Positions 1 through 16,663 of a stretch of 60,000 bases of DNA are shown piece by piece. Every line of letters begins with the position of its first letter. Position 1 is the stretch's first letter. The notes under the pieces are model-generated. The model was not told the DNA's origin. It did no database searches and saw nothing but the letters and a program-made list of their open reading frames with translations. The stretch covers positions 20,585,376 to 20,645,375 of the forward strand of contig NC_092567.1 in the NCBI RefSeq assembly GCF_037975245.1, in the 5' to 3' direction. Source of the DNA: Apostichopus japonicus (taxonomy: Eukaryota; Echinodermata; Holothuroidea; Aspidochirotida; Stichopodidae). The translations under genes and the position numbers were made by a program.

Positions 1-346
1 AAGATTATTTTGACTATTTTACCACAAATGGTCCTTGTATTTTAGAATTATATCGAAATATTTTTTTCAATGGATACATGGTTTAGATATTTAAAGAAAA
101 GACCGAATTGACAGCTTAATTTTACATGATGACATCAATCACACCACTGATTGCCAGATGCATTAAAGAAAATATTTACCAAATTTACAAATATTCATTT
201 CGCTTACATGCAAACATGGCAAAATGCTACGAGAATATGGGTTAACCTATGCAAGATGCCAAAAATTGATTTTGACTATGGGCGAGCAAACTCCATCCGT
301 CGGAAATATCCTCTTAATTAAGTCTTCATCTTTCGATTTATGATAG
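1..346 (+). other. Intron sequence upstream of the first visible HPS5-like exon
   Basis: No coding exon is recognisable here. The stretch is AT-rich and ends in a splice acceptor (AG at 345-346). It is read as the intron before the first visible HPS5-like exon; the N-terminal half of the protein must be encoded to the left of the window. Confidence 0.6.
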
Positions 347-6247
<5,901 letters not shown>

Positions 6248-6455
6248 AAAGCCGACATTGGATGTAGATGATCGTCGTTGCCGGTAATACGACTGTTGGA
6301 CGTGTTCTCTGCATCTGTAGGTCTAAACCACATCCTTGTAGCATTATTGTATCTTGGCAAAGATATGATATGTTTCAATTTCGGTGATATTTTGCATCTG
6401 GCAACACAAGTGTGAATGATTTCATTGTGGTAATTTTTTTTTTCTTCTTTCTTTA
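6248..6455 (+). other. HPS5: Probable 3' UTR of the HPS5-like gene
   Basis: This follows the stop codon. No AATAAA is seen before the downstream SINE; the next plus-strand AATAAA I find is at 7501-7506. The transcript may therefore run through the SINE or use a variant signal. Confidence 0.4.
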
Positions 6456-6703
6456 AATATGTATGTAAGTATGTATTTTAGATCCTCCTGCAAGCAGGAA
6501 CTCGCGAAGAAGCCATCATTGGCTTATCAAAGCCCCAAGCTGACCGAAGTCAGTCTCTTAGATTCATATTTAACGTCCATGATTATGAATTGTTAATTGT
6601 CAACAACTCTGTAACTGGACGACATACATTCATCTTGGAGTGACTCGAACTCGGGACCTTATGATTGAAAGGCACCGGCGTTAACCAATGAGCTAAAACT
6701 CCC
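6456..6703 (-). repeat. tRNA-derived SINE (family A), copy 1
   Basis: On the minus strand the 5' head carries an A box (AGCTCATTGGTTAACGCCGG) and a B box (GAGTTCGAGTCACTCC), the split Pol III promoter of tRNA-derived SINEs. A shared body includes CATAATCATGGACGTTAAAT and a hairpin CTGACTTCGGTCAG with a UUCG tetraloop. It then has a second hairpin, TCCTGCTTGCAGGA, and a tail of CATA-like repeats. It matches 32488-32731 almost throughout. Confidence 0.85.
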
Positions 6704-9700
6704 ATGTTGAAATATTGAAAATCATTTTGTCTACAGAGGAAAGTATTATATCTACAAACAAGTTGCACCTTTTGATGAAATACTAAGTACAGTGAACTTT
6801 GATCTCTATTAAGCAAAACATTTGAAAATGTATCATAAATCGATAAAACGATTATAAATGGAAAAGTAAATATTTGAAAAAAAGACATATGCCATGATCA
6901 CACCAAACTTTAGCGTAGTCAAAATAGATTACATTCAATCAGCCATATCTTGAAGTATGGACCAGATATCGAAATGCAATTTTCACCGAAACAGTATGGA
7001 GTAGTTTTCTCTACCATATAAATAACTGTAACATTTCAGCCATCGGAACGTTGCTTTAACGACACTTTGAAAATGTTTCAATCCATCCAACAGGGTAATT
7101 TTCTCGCTACTGGTAGTTTTTTGCGTACCGACCATTTTTATCGGCAAACTGCAACCGGATAAAATATTTTGTATACATCTATCAGGGAAATATCTTGGAA
7201 AATATCTGATGGAGGTACTTGGCAAACATTTTGGGAGATTAGAAACCGTTTTGTTAGGAAAGAGGTTACCTCTCAATAGCCAAAAGGTTTTTAAGCCCCA
7301 AAAAAATGAAATTTACTAATGGCTTTTTGGAATGGATATTACTTGGCCAAAATGTTTGAGAATAATTACAATCCTGTCTACGTGGATCTGTTGGTCTAAG
7401 TGGAATTGTGAGCATTTTCAACTTCGTTTGTTACGTAAAAAAAAATGGAAGAGTTGAATATTATCATCAACAAGTTGGGTTTTTTTAACTGTATCACTAA
7501 AATAAATTAATTTGTGCTTAGATGTCGCATAACCTGTAAGAGCAACAGTTGTTTCATCTGATAGCATTTTCTTATGCAAAATGATAAAGGTCAGTTGGGC
7601 TTAGTTCTAGGAGAGATGTTCTTTTTATTTTCTAATTAGTAACTTTGGTCAAACAAGTTTTGTAAAAGAAGGAGCAGAAAACTACAAAAACGAAATGGAG
7701 ACAAAAGAAAAAGTACCCTATTTAGGTAGAAAGCAAACCTTGTGTTGCTTAGATTCTTTTAAATAGCTCTGAACTTCATTTAGTAGTTTTCGCCTCCCTG
7801 ATAGCATGTCAGTTCTATCGCATACTAACCCCTCCCCTCCACCTCCCCCCTATTAACCAACACCCTCCTTATCTATGCTATCATCTAGCTAAACTGTCCA
7901 TGCTTGTATATATTATGGGTCAGAGGGGCACTTGTAAATTTAGACGAGATTGTTCAAAGATAACGGAAAATCTTAACCTTTAAATCTGGGCTATTTGGTT
8001 TTATCACAAAATATCTACTTAATTTAAAGCCTGTTGTTGAAGAGATCTGTTATCAGTTTTCTTATAGATGCCTGACATTTATCCTGTAGGGCATAAACTT
8101 TTCAGGCGAATCTCATGTAACTCTTTTGACGGTGCTGTGAAGTTATAAGAGACCTGTCCATATATATATATATGTTGTCACAATGGCAGAGTTCAACTAA
8201 AAGTTTAAAAAAAACTGACAAATTAGCTTATGTGAAGCATTTACCCTCAATTGAACACTAATGGTTTGGAAGACATCGTCAGGATTTGAAAAGATGTCGG
8301 CTTTTGGAGAAGAGTTTCATGGGTACAACCAAGAGCAATATATACAATTTTTCCATTTAAGGGTTGGAAAGGATTTTCTATTACGGTGCTAATGTTGAAT
8401 TTTATTATTGGAATGTGGTGCCGATGTATCATGATACATCATTGAAGTATTACTCAAAGCTCATTTGTATTTCGGTACCTTGAGGAGTGGGGTGGGCGGG
8501 GAGGGGGGGTATTTGTTCCAAAAACTGAGGAGGGGGTTGTGTGGAGCATCACATTCCAAATGCTTTCAGCTCTTCGGGTATAACTTAATACTAATCACCA
8601 TTTCTCACGTAAGATAATATCTTTGTTTTAATTTTAATTTGTCTTATGTTTTCAGTACAAGACATTGTTTTGGTTTTACCATCATGGTAATCGTAATCAA
8701 AACTGGAGACACGTAAATCCAACTAACCAGAAATATAAAAGTGCTTCCGTTTATTGGAAGTCTCAACTCGAGGTTTTTTTTTTTAAACATTTAAAGAACA
8801 ACCCTGTAGGGTCACCAAATAAACTACTAACCGCTGTCACTTCGGAGAAATCCGCTAGCCAAAAATAATAATTAAGCTAAGTCAAAAGTCTACTACGCAA
8901 TGAGCTCCCCTCAAGCGTCTTCTGATAGTAAGTCGTTTTAGTAAGTTAAAAATATATCTGTAAACTTCACAACAAATCTTTCCAAGAGAGACCCCCCACA
9001 AAAGACAAACAAACCCTGACGTAGTTATATATATTGTTGGTTTTGCTTTGAGGCATAACAATTTTGCAACTTTGTTTTCCTTGAATAAAGAAAACGGATG
9101 TTTTCTGCTACTAGTGTACAGGTTATTTTATTTCTGTTTTCTCATGTTAAACAAACTGTGTTTTTTTGGTACACTTTTTCGAAAATTCCTGTGCCTGATA
9201 GGACTAAAATGAGGGGGAACGGGGAGGAAGGGGTTGGGGGTTTCATAGGAAAAAATTGAATAGCTATTGTATTAACTAATAGTTACATTGTCAGTTTCAT
9301 TGTTGAAATTGTTATTGGGTATTTTGGTCTAATTTTGTCGGGAAGTTTCGAGGTGATTTGGGGGGGGGTGCTAACACGTATCACCTCTCCCCCCCTCCCC
9401 TTCCCCTCCACCCATTCTCAGATTGAACCCCTCTTCCGCCGCCTTAGCAGTCTAGCAAAGTTGAACTTGAAGGCAAAAACTCCAAATGCAGATGATAAAG
9501 TCAGACAAGTTGAATGAACTATACCAGTGTGTAAATTATTTAAATAAAATCAACAGAAAGAAAAAGGGATGAATTTTGCTAATATTATACCACAGTTAGC
9601 TAAGTACAACATAGAACCCACATTAAGCTTCACAAATTATATTTGTTTATGCAGTAAACACCGGCGAGTTAATGGGTTCTCAAGGACAAGAATTGTTGGA

Positions 9701-9900
9701 ATTTTTAACTTAAATTACTTCTGACAAATGTGCATTATTATTATGATGAAACATATTATAAGCAAAAAAATTGAAAAATAAACATTAAGAGAAAAATTAG
9801 AAATGAATAATGGAATTTGATAAGAAAGATAAAAAATGAGATTGTGAGTTGTTGTCTATTTAATAAAAGAGTCCTAGGAAAGATTGACTACATGAAGAGT
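6704..9900. other. Non-coding stretch downstream of the HPS5-like gene
   Basis: No gene was found. The stretch holds the second copy of the 5598/7372 repeat and short G-runs near 8497-8540, 9225 and 9360. Open frames such as 6983-7276 (minus) and 8665-8868 (plus) have no recognised motif and no phase-consistent splice partners. Confidence 0.5.
7372..7452 (+). repeat. Diverged dispersed repeat, copy 2
   Basis: Partner of 5598-5675 in the same orientation, including the A-run that follows GTTTGTT. No coding potential or terminal structure was seen. Confidence 0.35.
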
Positions 9901-10551
9901 TAAAAATGTTATTATTTGGGGGTGGGGATAGAGGAGGGGGGTGGGGGAGGTTGTGCATTGTTATTAAACTGCTTGATAAGTCGTAATCTCAATATTCACA
10001 ATACAGGATCGAAAAGTCAGAAAATGTGGATGAATGTGGCAAATAAAGTTTTTTCTTTAATATGTTTGACCAGTTATAACCAAGTTAGGAAGAATCTCTT
10101 TAGATACGGTGGAAAAGTTACAACAACAAAAAACAAACAAAAAATTGGTGTGGCCTGTTATAAAAAGGGAAAACTTTCCAATAAATGCCTGTTTTTTTAC
10201 TTTTGTTATGTATAAAGCTAATAAAGTCATCCACAGGAGCTGAATTAAAATTGAAAGAATCAAATTGAAATTTTTTTCTGTTTTAGTAGTTGCAAGGTTA
10301 ATTTGTAACGGAAAAAAATCTAGGAGCAAGCGTTTAATTATGTTTGTATTTTGAGCATAGCATGGTAGGTATGGTTAAATGACCGGAAACTGATGACCAA
10401 CGGCAAATAGGCAAATAGCGGGTTGTGTGTACAGATTTAAGTTTGCAATATAATTTTATAGATAAGATTCATGTATTATGATATTCAAGTCAGTCAACTA
10501 TCTAACAATGCAAATTCCATAGTTTTCCATCATCATGAATATTTCACTCAC

Positions 10552-10767
10552 CCAGTTGGGACAAGTGTTTTTTTTTCTATACTGTAGTGTCATGTCCCGC
10601 TTCAGAGCACTTGTATTGTCAGTACGAGCAGTATTATGAATATCATGTTTTCTATCAGATCAAGGTTAGGAACTGTTTGTACTGTCAATACCAGTGCATG
10701 CTTTGAGGACCATGATATTGGAGTACAGTTTAGAGAGGTATTAGCATTAGGAAATTGTCCCAACTGG
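10552..10767. mobile_element. 216-bp palindromic MITE-like element
   Basis: The ends are a perfect 13-bp inverted repeat (CCAGTTGGGACAA at 10552 and its complement at 10755-10767). Inner arms also pair: TATTGTCAGTACGAGCAG on the left against the complement of CTGTTTGTACTGTCAATA on the right. No coding capacity. A non-autonomous, snap-back DNA-transposon derivative is likely; no target-site duplication is clear. Confidence 0.6.
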
Positions 10768-13700
10768 TTGATTTTTTTTTTATAATTAATGAATATTCAA
10801 GAATTAATGAATGTATTATTTTATTATTTATCATCATCCGCTTTCATTTGGACATTTTATTTTTAATATCATGATTTTATTTTATACTTTATACGAGCAT
10901 TGACGAATAAATTTCGAAATTTTACTTTGACTATTATTGTTTATGCAATATCTCTCCTTTATTTTTTTCGTCCTTTCTTCTTCCTACTCTCTCGGCTCTT
11001 TTGGTCCTGCCTAGGTTCCCCCTGCCCCCTCCCCCTCCCCTCGTTAAGGCCAGACTAAGCAGGGGATTGAAGAGAGTTCCACACCCCACCCGCACGGAGC
11101 AGCATCCTCGCCTAGGACGCATATCGGTAACATATCATTTTACACCTTACCCCTTCCCCCTTCTCTTCCAAACGACCACCCTGGATCGCCCAGGGTCTGG
11201 CCGCACCAATCTGAAACTCTTTTTGGCGACTCTGACATTATTATGTATTATTTTGTTTTTGTCAATGTCTAGGAATTATACTGGAGAGTCCGAGACCCCA
11301 AGACATAAGTTTTGAAAACTTAACCGAAGTTTGATTAAGTATATATAGAGTTGTGTGTCAATGTGGTCTCTAAACTATTTGTCCCAATAAAACAAAACGA
11401 GTTGTCATGTATAAAGTTACTCAACAACCAATCGGATAACTATATATAGCACACTTTGTACTTACGTCATTCACCTCACTCTTTCTACGGTGAAGTTTTA
11501 ACAGTATATAAAAGATGATTGCCTACACCGATTTATTTCCATGACCTAAAAAACTCTTCACTTACGAAGGACGAGATTCATGTGCTGATCTATCTATCTA
11601 AGGCTATACTATTCACATGTCTAAATATAAAAGAAATGCTTAAATTACCCCCACTTTGAGACCAAATATATGTCTACCTCCATCGATGCACTTCAAGATA
11701 CGATTGAAGAAACAAATAAACAGAGAGTTTGATTTCGTTCATTTATCTTTAAAATCTATGCCAACGTGCTTTCTTTCTCCGGCCTTTCCGTTTCCTTATT
11801 TTTTTTATGGTCACCCCCCCCCCTTCTCTTGCTCCCTTAGGCGGATTTATTTCGATCTAATGGGGAAAATCATGGAGATACCACGATAAGCTTGTGTAAA
11901 TTGCACGCGATCCTTGCTTTGGCTGTATATATATATATGTCTTGGTTTCAATTGAATGGTTCAAACGTGGATAATTTTTTTTTTCTCGCTTAATAAGGTT
12001 TGTCTTTATCACGATCCCATTTTCAAATTATCTGATTTGTTTCTCAGTATTTTGCTTTGCCTAAAGCAGTGGAGACTTTGTTTCTTAATGGGGCGTAGAA
12101 GACCGGCAGGTTGGAGAATTTTTCACACCTGAAAAGTGTTATGTTTTGTACTAGGTGACCAAGAGATGACTTAAGCGGGCAATTTTAGCATTCGTGTAAC
12201 GCTAGCGCATTTGGAAAAGGCTATTTCGGTGTATCTGCCAATAGGTTATGCATATGCTCCAGTAAGAGATACTGCAAGGATTTTGTGTTAGGCTAGCAGT
12301 ATGAACCTAAAAAGAGATCATTTGATTACCCGGTAATCCTTCAGTTTGCTTAATTCGAAGGACACAGCTGAATTGTCCAGCAACATTCAACGTGCACCCA
12401 TGCACTTAGCATTCACCATACATTCATCACGCATTCATCATGCATTCATCATGCTTTCATCATGCATTCATCATGCATTCATCATGCACTTAGGAAAGTG
12501 GGTAGGCAAGGATAACTTTTACCCCAACTTTCAAAAGTGAGGCCACACCACTATGCACCATCCCACTTGTTGCAACTCTTATGGCTACCGTATTGAATGT
12601 TCGCTTTAACGTTGCGTTTTCCATGACTTTATGTTTTTTAACCAAATTATGTCATATTCATACATGATATATAGTAGCAATACCCCCTCAATTTTTAACT
12701 GAGAAATTTATTTGGTTGCAACCGTGCATCTGCCTTTTTTTCTTCTACTGCAGGATCAATTCATCATTTAATCCCAAAATTCAGAAAAAAAGTTGGCATC
12801 CCACAAACTTGAATGTCACTCAAACTCAAAAGTCACCCGAGATATAAATCTGAGCATGAAACCCATACGACTTAACCGATCCACGCTCGATCCCAGTCGC
12901 CTTATATAGCGAGACTGTTATAACCGTATGACCATGACGTTGTTATATGTCGAGCAGTGAGTATTCCGAGTCACTTAGAAAATGGATTCATAATGTACAT
13001 GTCGGAAATGGTATATTTACGTGCTGCATAAATTGATTAAGGTTATACTCTTTCATTAATTTTTTTTAAAGAAAAGTCACTCTACATATTGAGAGCCCTG
13101 GCCACGAAAAAAAACCAAACGACTTATACCTTGTGAAATTCTCGAAGGCAAAACGTGGACTGGCATACAGACATTCGAAGCGATAGACTAAAGACACCAT
13201 TGCGTAATACCAATGAACTCATCATACAGGTGTGCAGTTTAATAAAAATAAGAATAACTCTAACGGATTTATGACAACAACAAGAAAGAGAAATTCCTAA
13301 CGAGCTTGCATGCAGGAGCAATGAAATGATATTATAGACATATTTTAGTTGATGTTGAGAGGGAAGGGGAAGGAGGGGGGGTGGAGGACAAATGACCATT
13401 CAATTGTACCTTAATTTTACATGCAGTATACATTCAGCAATAATGCAACGTGAATTAAACTTCCACGCAACAATACAACTTCCTTATCAAAATTATTTGA
13501 AAAAAGAAACTGAAAAAAAGAAACTAGTCAAGCTGAATTTATTTCGTTGTATCCTAGAATTGGACATTATCCTGGCTTTTAATGCCAAACTATACAAAGA
13601 CAAAACACATTGCTGAGACAATAGTATATCGTGCGTGACATTCACTTCAGAAACAAGCCGGTGAGACATCGATCACGCAGTGAAGGCAATACTTCATCAT

Positions 13701-13796
13701 GAGTGAGAACGTAGTCGAGAAAACGGATATTTGTGCACATTATGACGTAACCGATGACGTCATGAGGCAGGCAATGCTCTGGCAAGAATATATATA
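10768..13796. other. Non-coding stretch with low-complexity tracts
   Basis: This contains C-rich DNA at 11010-11060 and 11150-11180, a C-run at 11814-11823, and the 11-bp minisatellite at 12422-12487. The open frames here (for example 11001-11315, Pro-rich from C-runs) look like composition artefacts. Confidence 0.45.
12422..12487. repeat. 11-bp minisatellite, six units
   Basis: Six tandem copies of ATTCATCATGC with two single-base variants (ATTCATCACGC, TTTCATCATGC). The open frame running through it is incidental. Confidence 0.9.
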
Positions 13797-13932
13797 TGTG
13801 TAAAAGTAAGTTGGCCTGACGTTTCGATCCTAGCAGGATCTTCTTCAGAGCAGGATCTTCTTCAGAGGCTAATTTAGCTTCTGAAGAAGATCCTGCTAGG
13901 ATCGAAACGTCAGGCCAACTTACTTTTACACA
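13797..13932. mobile_element. Perfect 52-bp inverted repeat with hammerhead-like motif
   Basis: Left arm 13797-13848 and right arm 13881-13932 are exact reverse complements, separated by 32 bases. Within the spacer the last 17 bases of the left arm (AGCAGGATCTTCTTCAG) are directly duplicated at 13849-13865. Each arm, read toward its outer end, holds CTGAAGAAGATCCTGC followed by TAGGATCGAAACGTC, which resembles the CUGANGA / stem / GAAAC core of hammerhead ribozymes found in Penelope-like elements. It is probably the joint of two head-to-head element ends. Confidence 0.7.
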
Positions 13933-14209
13933 TTCTCCTACACAGGCTCTCTAGTGGATAAGCAGTTTGCTAACAGTTTTATTTTATTTTGATTTTGTTA
14001 TTAAGAATATATATATATAGGCTGAAGACCACTACTAACGCTTTTGAAAAATAAAACAGATACATCGCGATGGGTTTATCCTCTCTTTTCTTCTAATCTC
14101 TGGATGGCTACAACCCGGGGGTCGGGGTAAAGTAAGGGGGGTCGAGAATATGTGGAGGGGTCAAGAGGAAATATGTGGTAAAGAAGATAAGTGTATTATT
14201 TTATTTCAG

Positions 14210-14315
14210 GATGGGTACAAACATTTTAAGAGGCGCGGTGTAACAATTGTCGCCGGGGCCCCGGGGACACTTCTGTTTGACAATCGGCCTGTGGATCGGA
14301 GATTACTAAGATTTG
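14210..14315 (+). CDS. Weak candidate exon, no recognised product
   Basis: A good acceptor (ATTTTATTTCAG, ending 14209) and a possible donor (GTAACA, starting 14316) flank 106 bases open in one frame only. It would read DGYKHFKRRGVTIVAGAPG and then TLLFDNRPVDRRLLRF. The local GC content is higher than in the flanks. I recognise no family, and no neighbouring exon joins it, so it may be chance or a transposon remnant. Confidence 0.2.
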
Positions 14316-14929
14316 GTAACAATTGTATATACCAATCAATGACACCATTTAGGTCATCTAAAGGTTATTGTCCCAATCAGTTTGACCAATGGTGAACTTT
14401 TGAACAAAATATTAGATAAAATCAGAAGAAAAAGGGGGGGGGGGGACGAAAAAGAAATAACTATAAGGATCGTATCAATCGTAGCAATATACTATCATTG
14501 TGTAGCCAATCTGCTTGTCGCTGTTATAATAGGCGTTTATTAGAAGATACTTTTTCTTCTATTTTTCCCGTAATCTGTAAGTTCCATTGTTGATGAACGC
14601 TTCTGATTAAAATCAACTCTCAGAGGATTGTGTTTTTTTATATTCTAAAAGTGGGTTCAATGCCAAAGGCCTTTTGATTGACATATATAGTATTATACCC
14701 TCTCTTCTAGTCAGTAAATATTTGTTGTTCGTGGCTGATCACCTGTATCTGTTTATCGTGCTTACTAACCGTAGAGATATTGCTTTTGTTCATATTGTAT
14801 GTTTGTCTGTGTGTGGGTGTCGTAACACTACATTTCATATCGTGGACCCTCCAGGGCTTGTATGCGCACAGACACACACACGTACACACACGCATACTAC
14901 CGTATAATTGGAATTGTAGTGAGTTGCAA

Positions 14930-15053
14930 TATATATATAGATATATATTTATATATATATATATATATAGGCTATATATATAGGCTATATATATATAGGC
15001 TATATATATATAGGCTATATATATAGGCTATATATATATATATATATATATAT
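14930..15053. repeat. (TA)n array with regular GGCTA interruptions
   Basis: TATATA runs are punctuated by five AGGCTATATATA units spaced about 14-19 bases apart between 14968 and 15030, so this part is a short minisatellite inside a microsatellite. Confidence 0.85.
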
Positions 15054-16260
15054 GTATTATTATTACTTATTTCTTTACATGAAGCAAACTCAAGTGTTCA
15101 AACATGGGATATTCTTTTCTAAAAGTGAAATGTATTTTTAAACCAGTCCCAGCCAGTTAGAAAATTTACTGATCCCGTATGCATTGTACCGGGAAATGAG
15201 AAGCAGCGGTAAAATAACCGGGGTAATCGCTCCGGGTGCTAGCCAGGGGGGGGGGGGTGCCATGTCAAAACACTAAGAAAACGGGCATAGTTTGAACAAA
15301 CAATAGGAAAAATTAACTTCCAAAGAATTCCTAACCATATATATTCAATTCTAAGCTTTGCCAATGCTAGCACCATTTTGCATCTAAGGCCCCCCCCCCA
15401 AAAAAAAATCAATACCCTCCCCTTAAACCCCAACCCCAGAACGGTATTCCCTGCACAGAGTGACAGAGGAAGGATCAGCCGCGGTTACCAACCATTCTAG
15501 GTACGCCAATGAAGAGAAGTATAAAACACCATATAACACCTGCCTCGGAGTTACACGTAGTCCTGGCCTCACGTTAACAATTGACTGAAGCTATAGGCCG
15601 CCTATACCTTGCTATTGTAGTTAGCCTACATGTTGCTACAGGTCAATACAGCTAATGAAAGATAACACAAATTTTAGTTTAAGTTATAGTTAAAGCATAG
15701 TAGTATATTGGTAGACAAAATTGTAGGTTTTAAACTATACAGTTACGTTAATGCATGTTAGGGGCTTTAGTATGGCGTCTGATAACATACGGTAAATTCG
15801 GTAATGATTTTTCATAAATATAGAAGGGAAGAGAAAAGTAGGAAATATTCACAGGCAGAATGCGACCATCACGCTTCTTTCGTACATTTTGTTTTCGATG
15901 TCGTGGGGTAGGAAGGGGGGATTGAGAGGGGAGAGAAGGAAGGGTTATCGACGTAACCATGTTACCATCACGTGGAGCCCTTTAGCTCAATATTCTTGTC
16001 CTCCCCTCACCCCTCATCCCTACCTCCCCAACACCACAATTTTGCAGGCACAACCCGAAAATGGTATGTCTTGCCTCAGTGTAAGAGATTCACAGAGCTA
16101 GTTGGGGATATTTGATGCTAGTGACCTACAGGCATTTACTGGATAATTCAGTACTGACTGTTGATGTAATTATCCACACTGGCTTCCACAGGAGTAATAC
16201 TGATACGTAAACTTAAACTTACACCACAATATTTCCTAAGTTCCCCGAGTATCAGTACGA

Positions 16261-16663
16261 GTACCATGGCACACAACCAGGAGGGTGAATGTGGGTACCA
16301 TAGTACACTACTAAGAGGGCGAATGTGAGTACCATAGTACACTAATAAGAGGGCGAATGTGAGTACCATAGTACACAACTAAGAGGGCGAATGTGAGTAC
16401 CTTAGTACACAAACAAGAGGACGAATGTGAGTACCTTAGTACACAAACAAAAGGAAGCATATCAGTACCATAGTACACAACTAAGAGGAAGAATATCAGT
16501 ACCTTAGTACACAACCAGGAGAGCGAATGTGAGTACCTTAGTACACAGAAAAGAGGAAGAATATAAGTACCATAGTACACAACCAAGAAGGCAAATGTGA
16601 ATACCTTAGTACATAAACAAGAGGACGAATATCAGTACCTTAGTACACAACCAGGAGGGCGAC
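16261..16663. repeat. 34-bp minisatellite, twelve units
   Basis: Units start at 16261, 16295, 16329, 16363, 16397, 16431, 16465, 16499, 16533, 16567, 16601 and 16635, each beginning GTACC(A/T)TAGTACAC or a close variant; the last is slightly short. Because 34 is not a multiple of three, the array opens apparent minus-strand frames rich in VLWYSH/VYYGT that are not genes. Confidence 0.95.

Larger units (their letters stand above)
13933..16260. other. Mostly non-coding stretch
   Basis: This holds one weak candidate exon (14210-14315), a (TA)n block with GGCTA interruptions (14930-15053) and G/C runs at 14435-14446, 15246-15257 and 15390-15400. Nothing else was recognised. Confidence 0.45.

Noticed and set aside
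12840-12960. Possible minus-strand tRNA-derived element around CGATCCCAGTCGCC
   Set aside because: The B-box resemblance is weak and no A box could be found.
16148-16586. Minus-strand frames with repeated Val-Tyr-Tyr-Gly-Thr
   Set aside because: They come from the 34-bp minisatellite; the unit length shifts frame each copy, so no real protein repeat.
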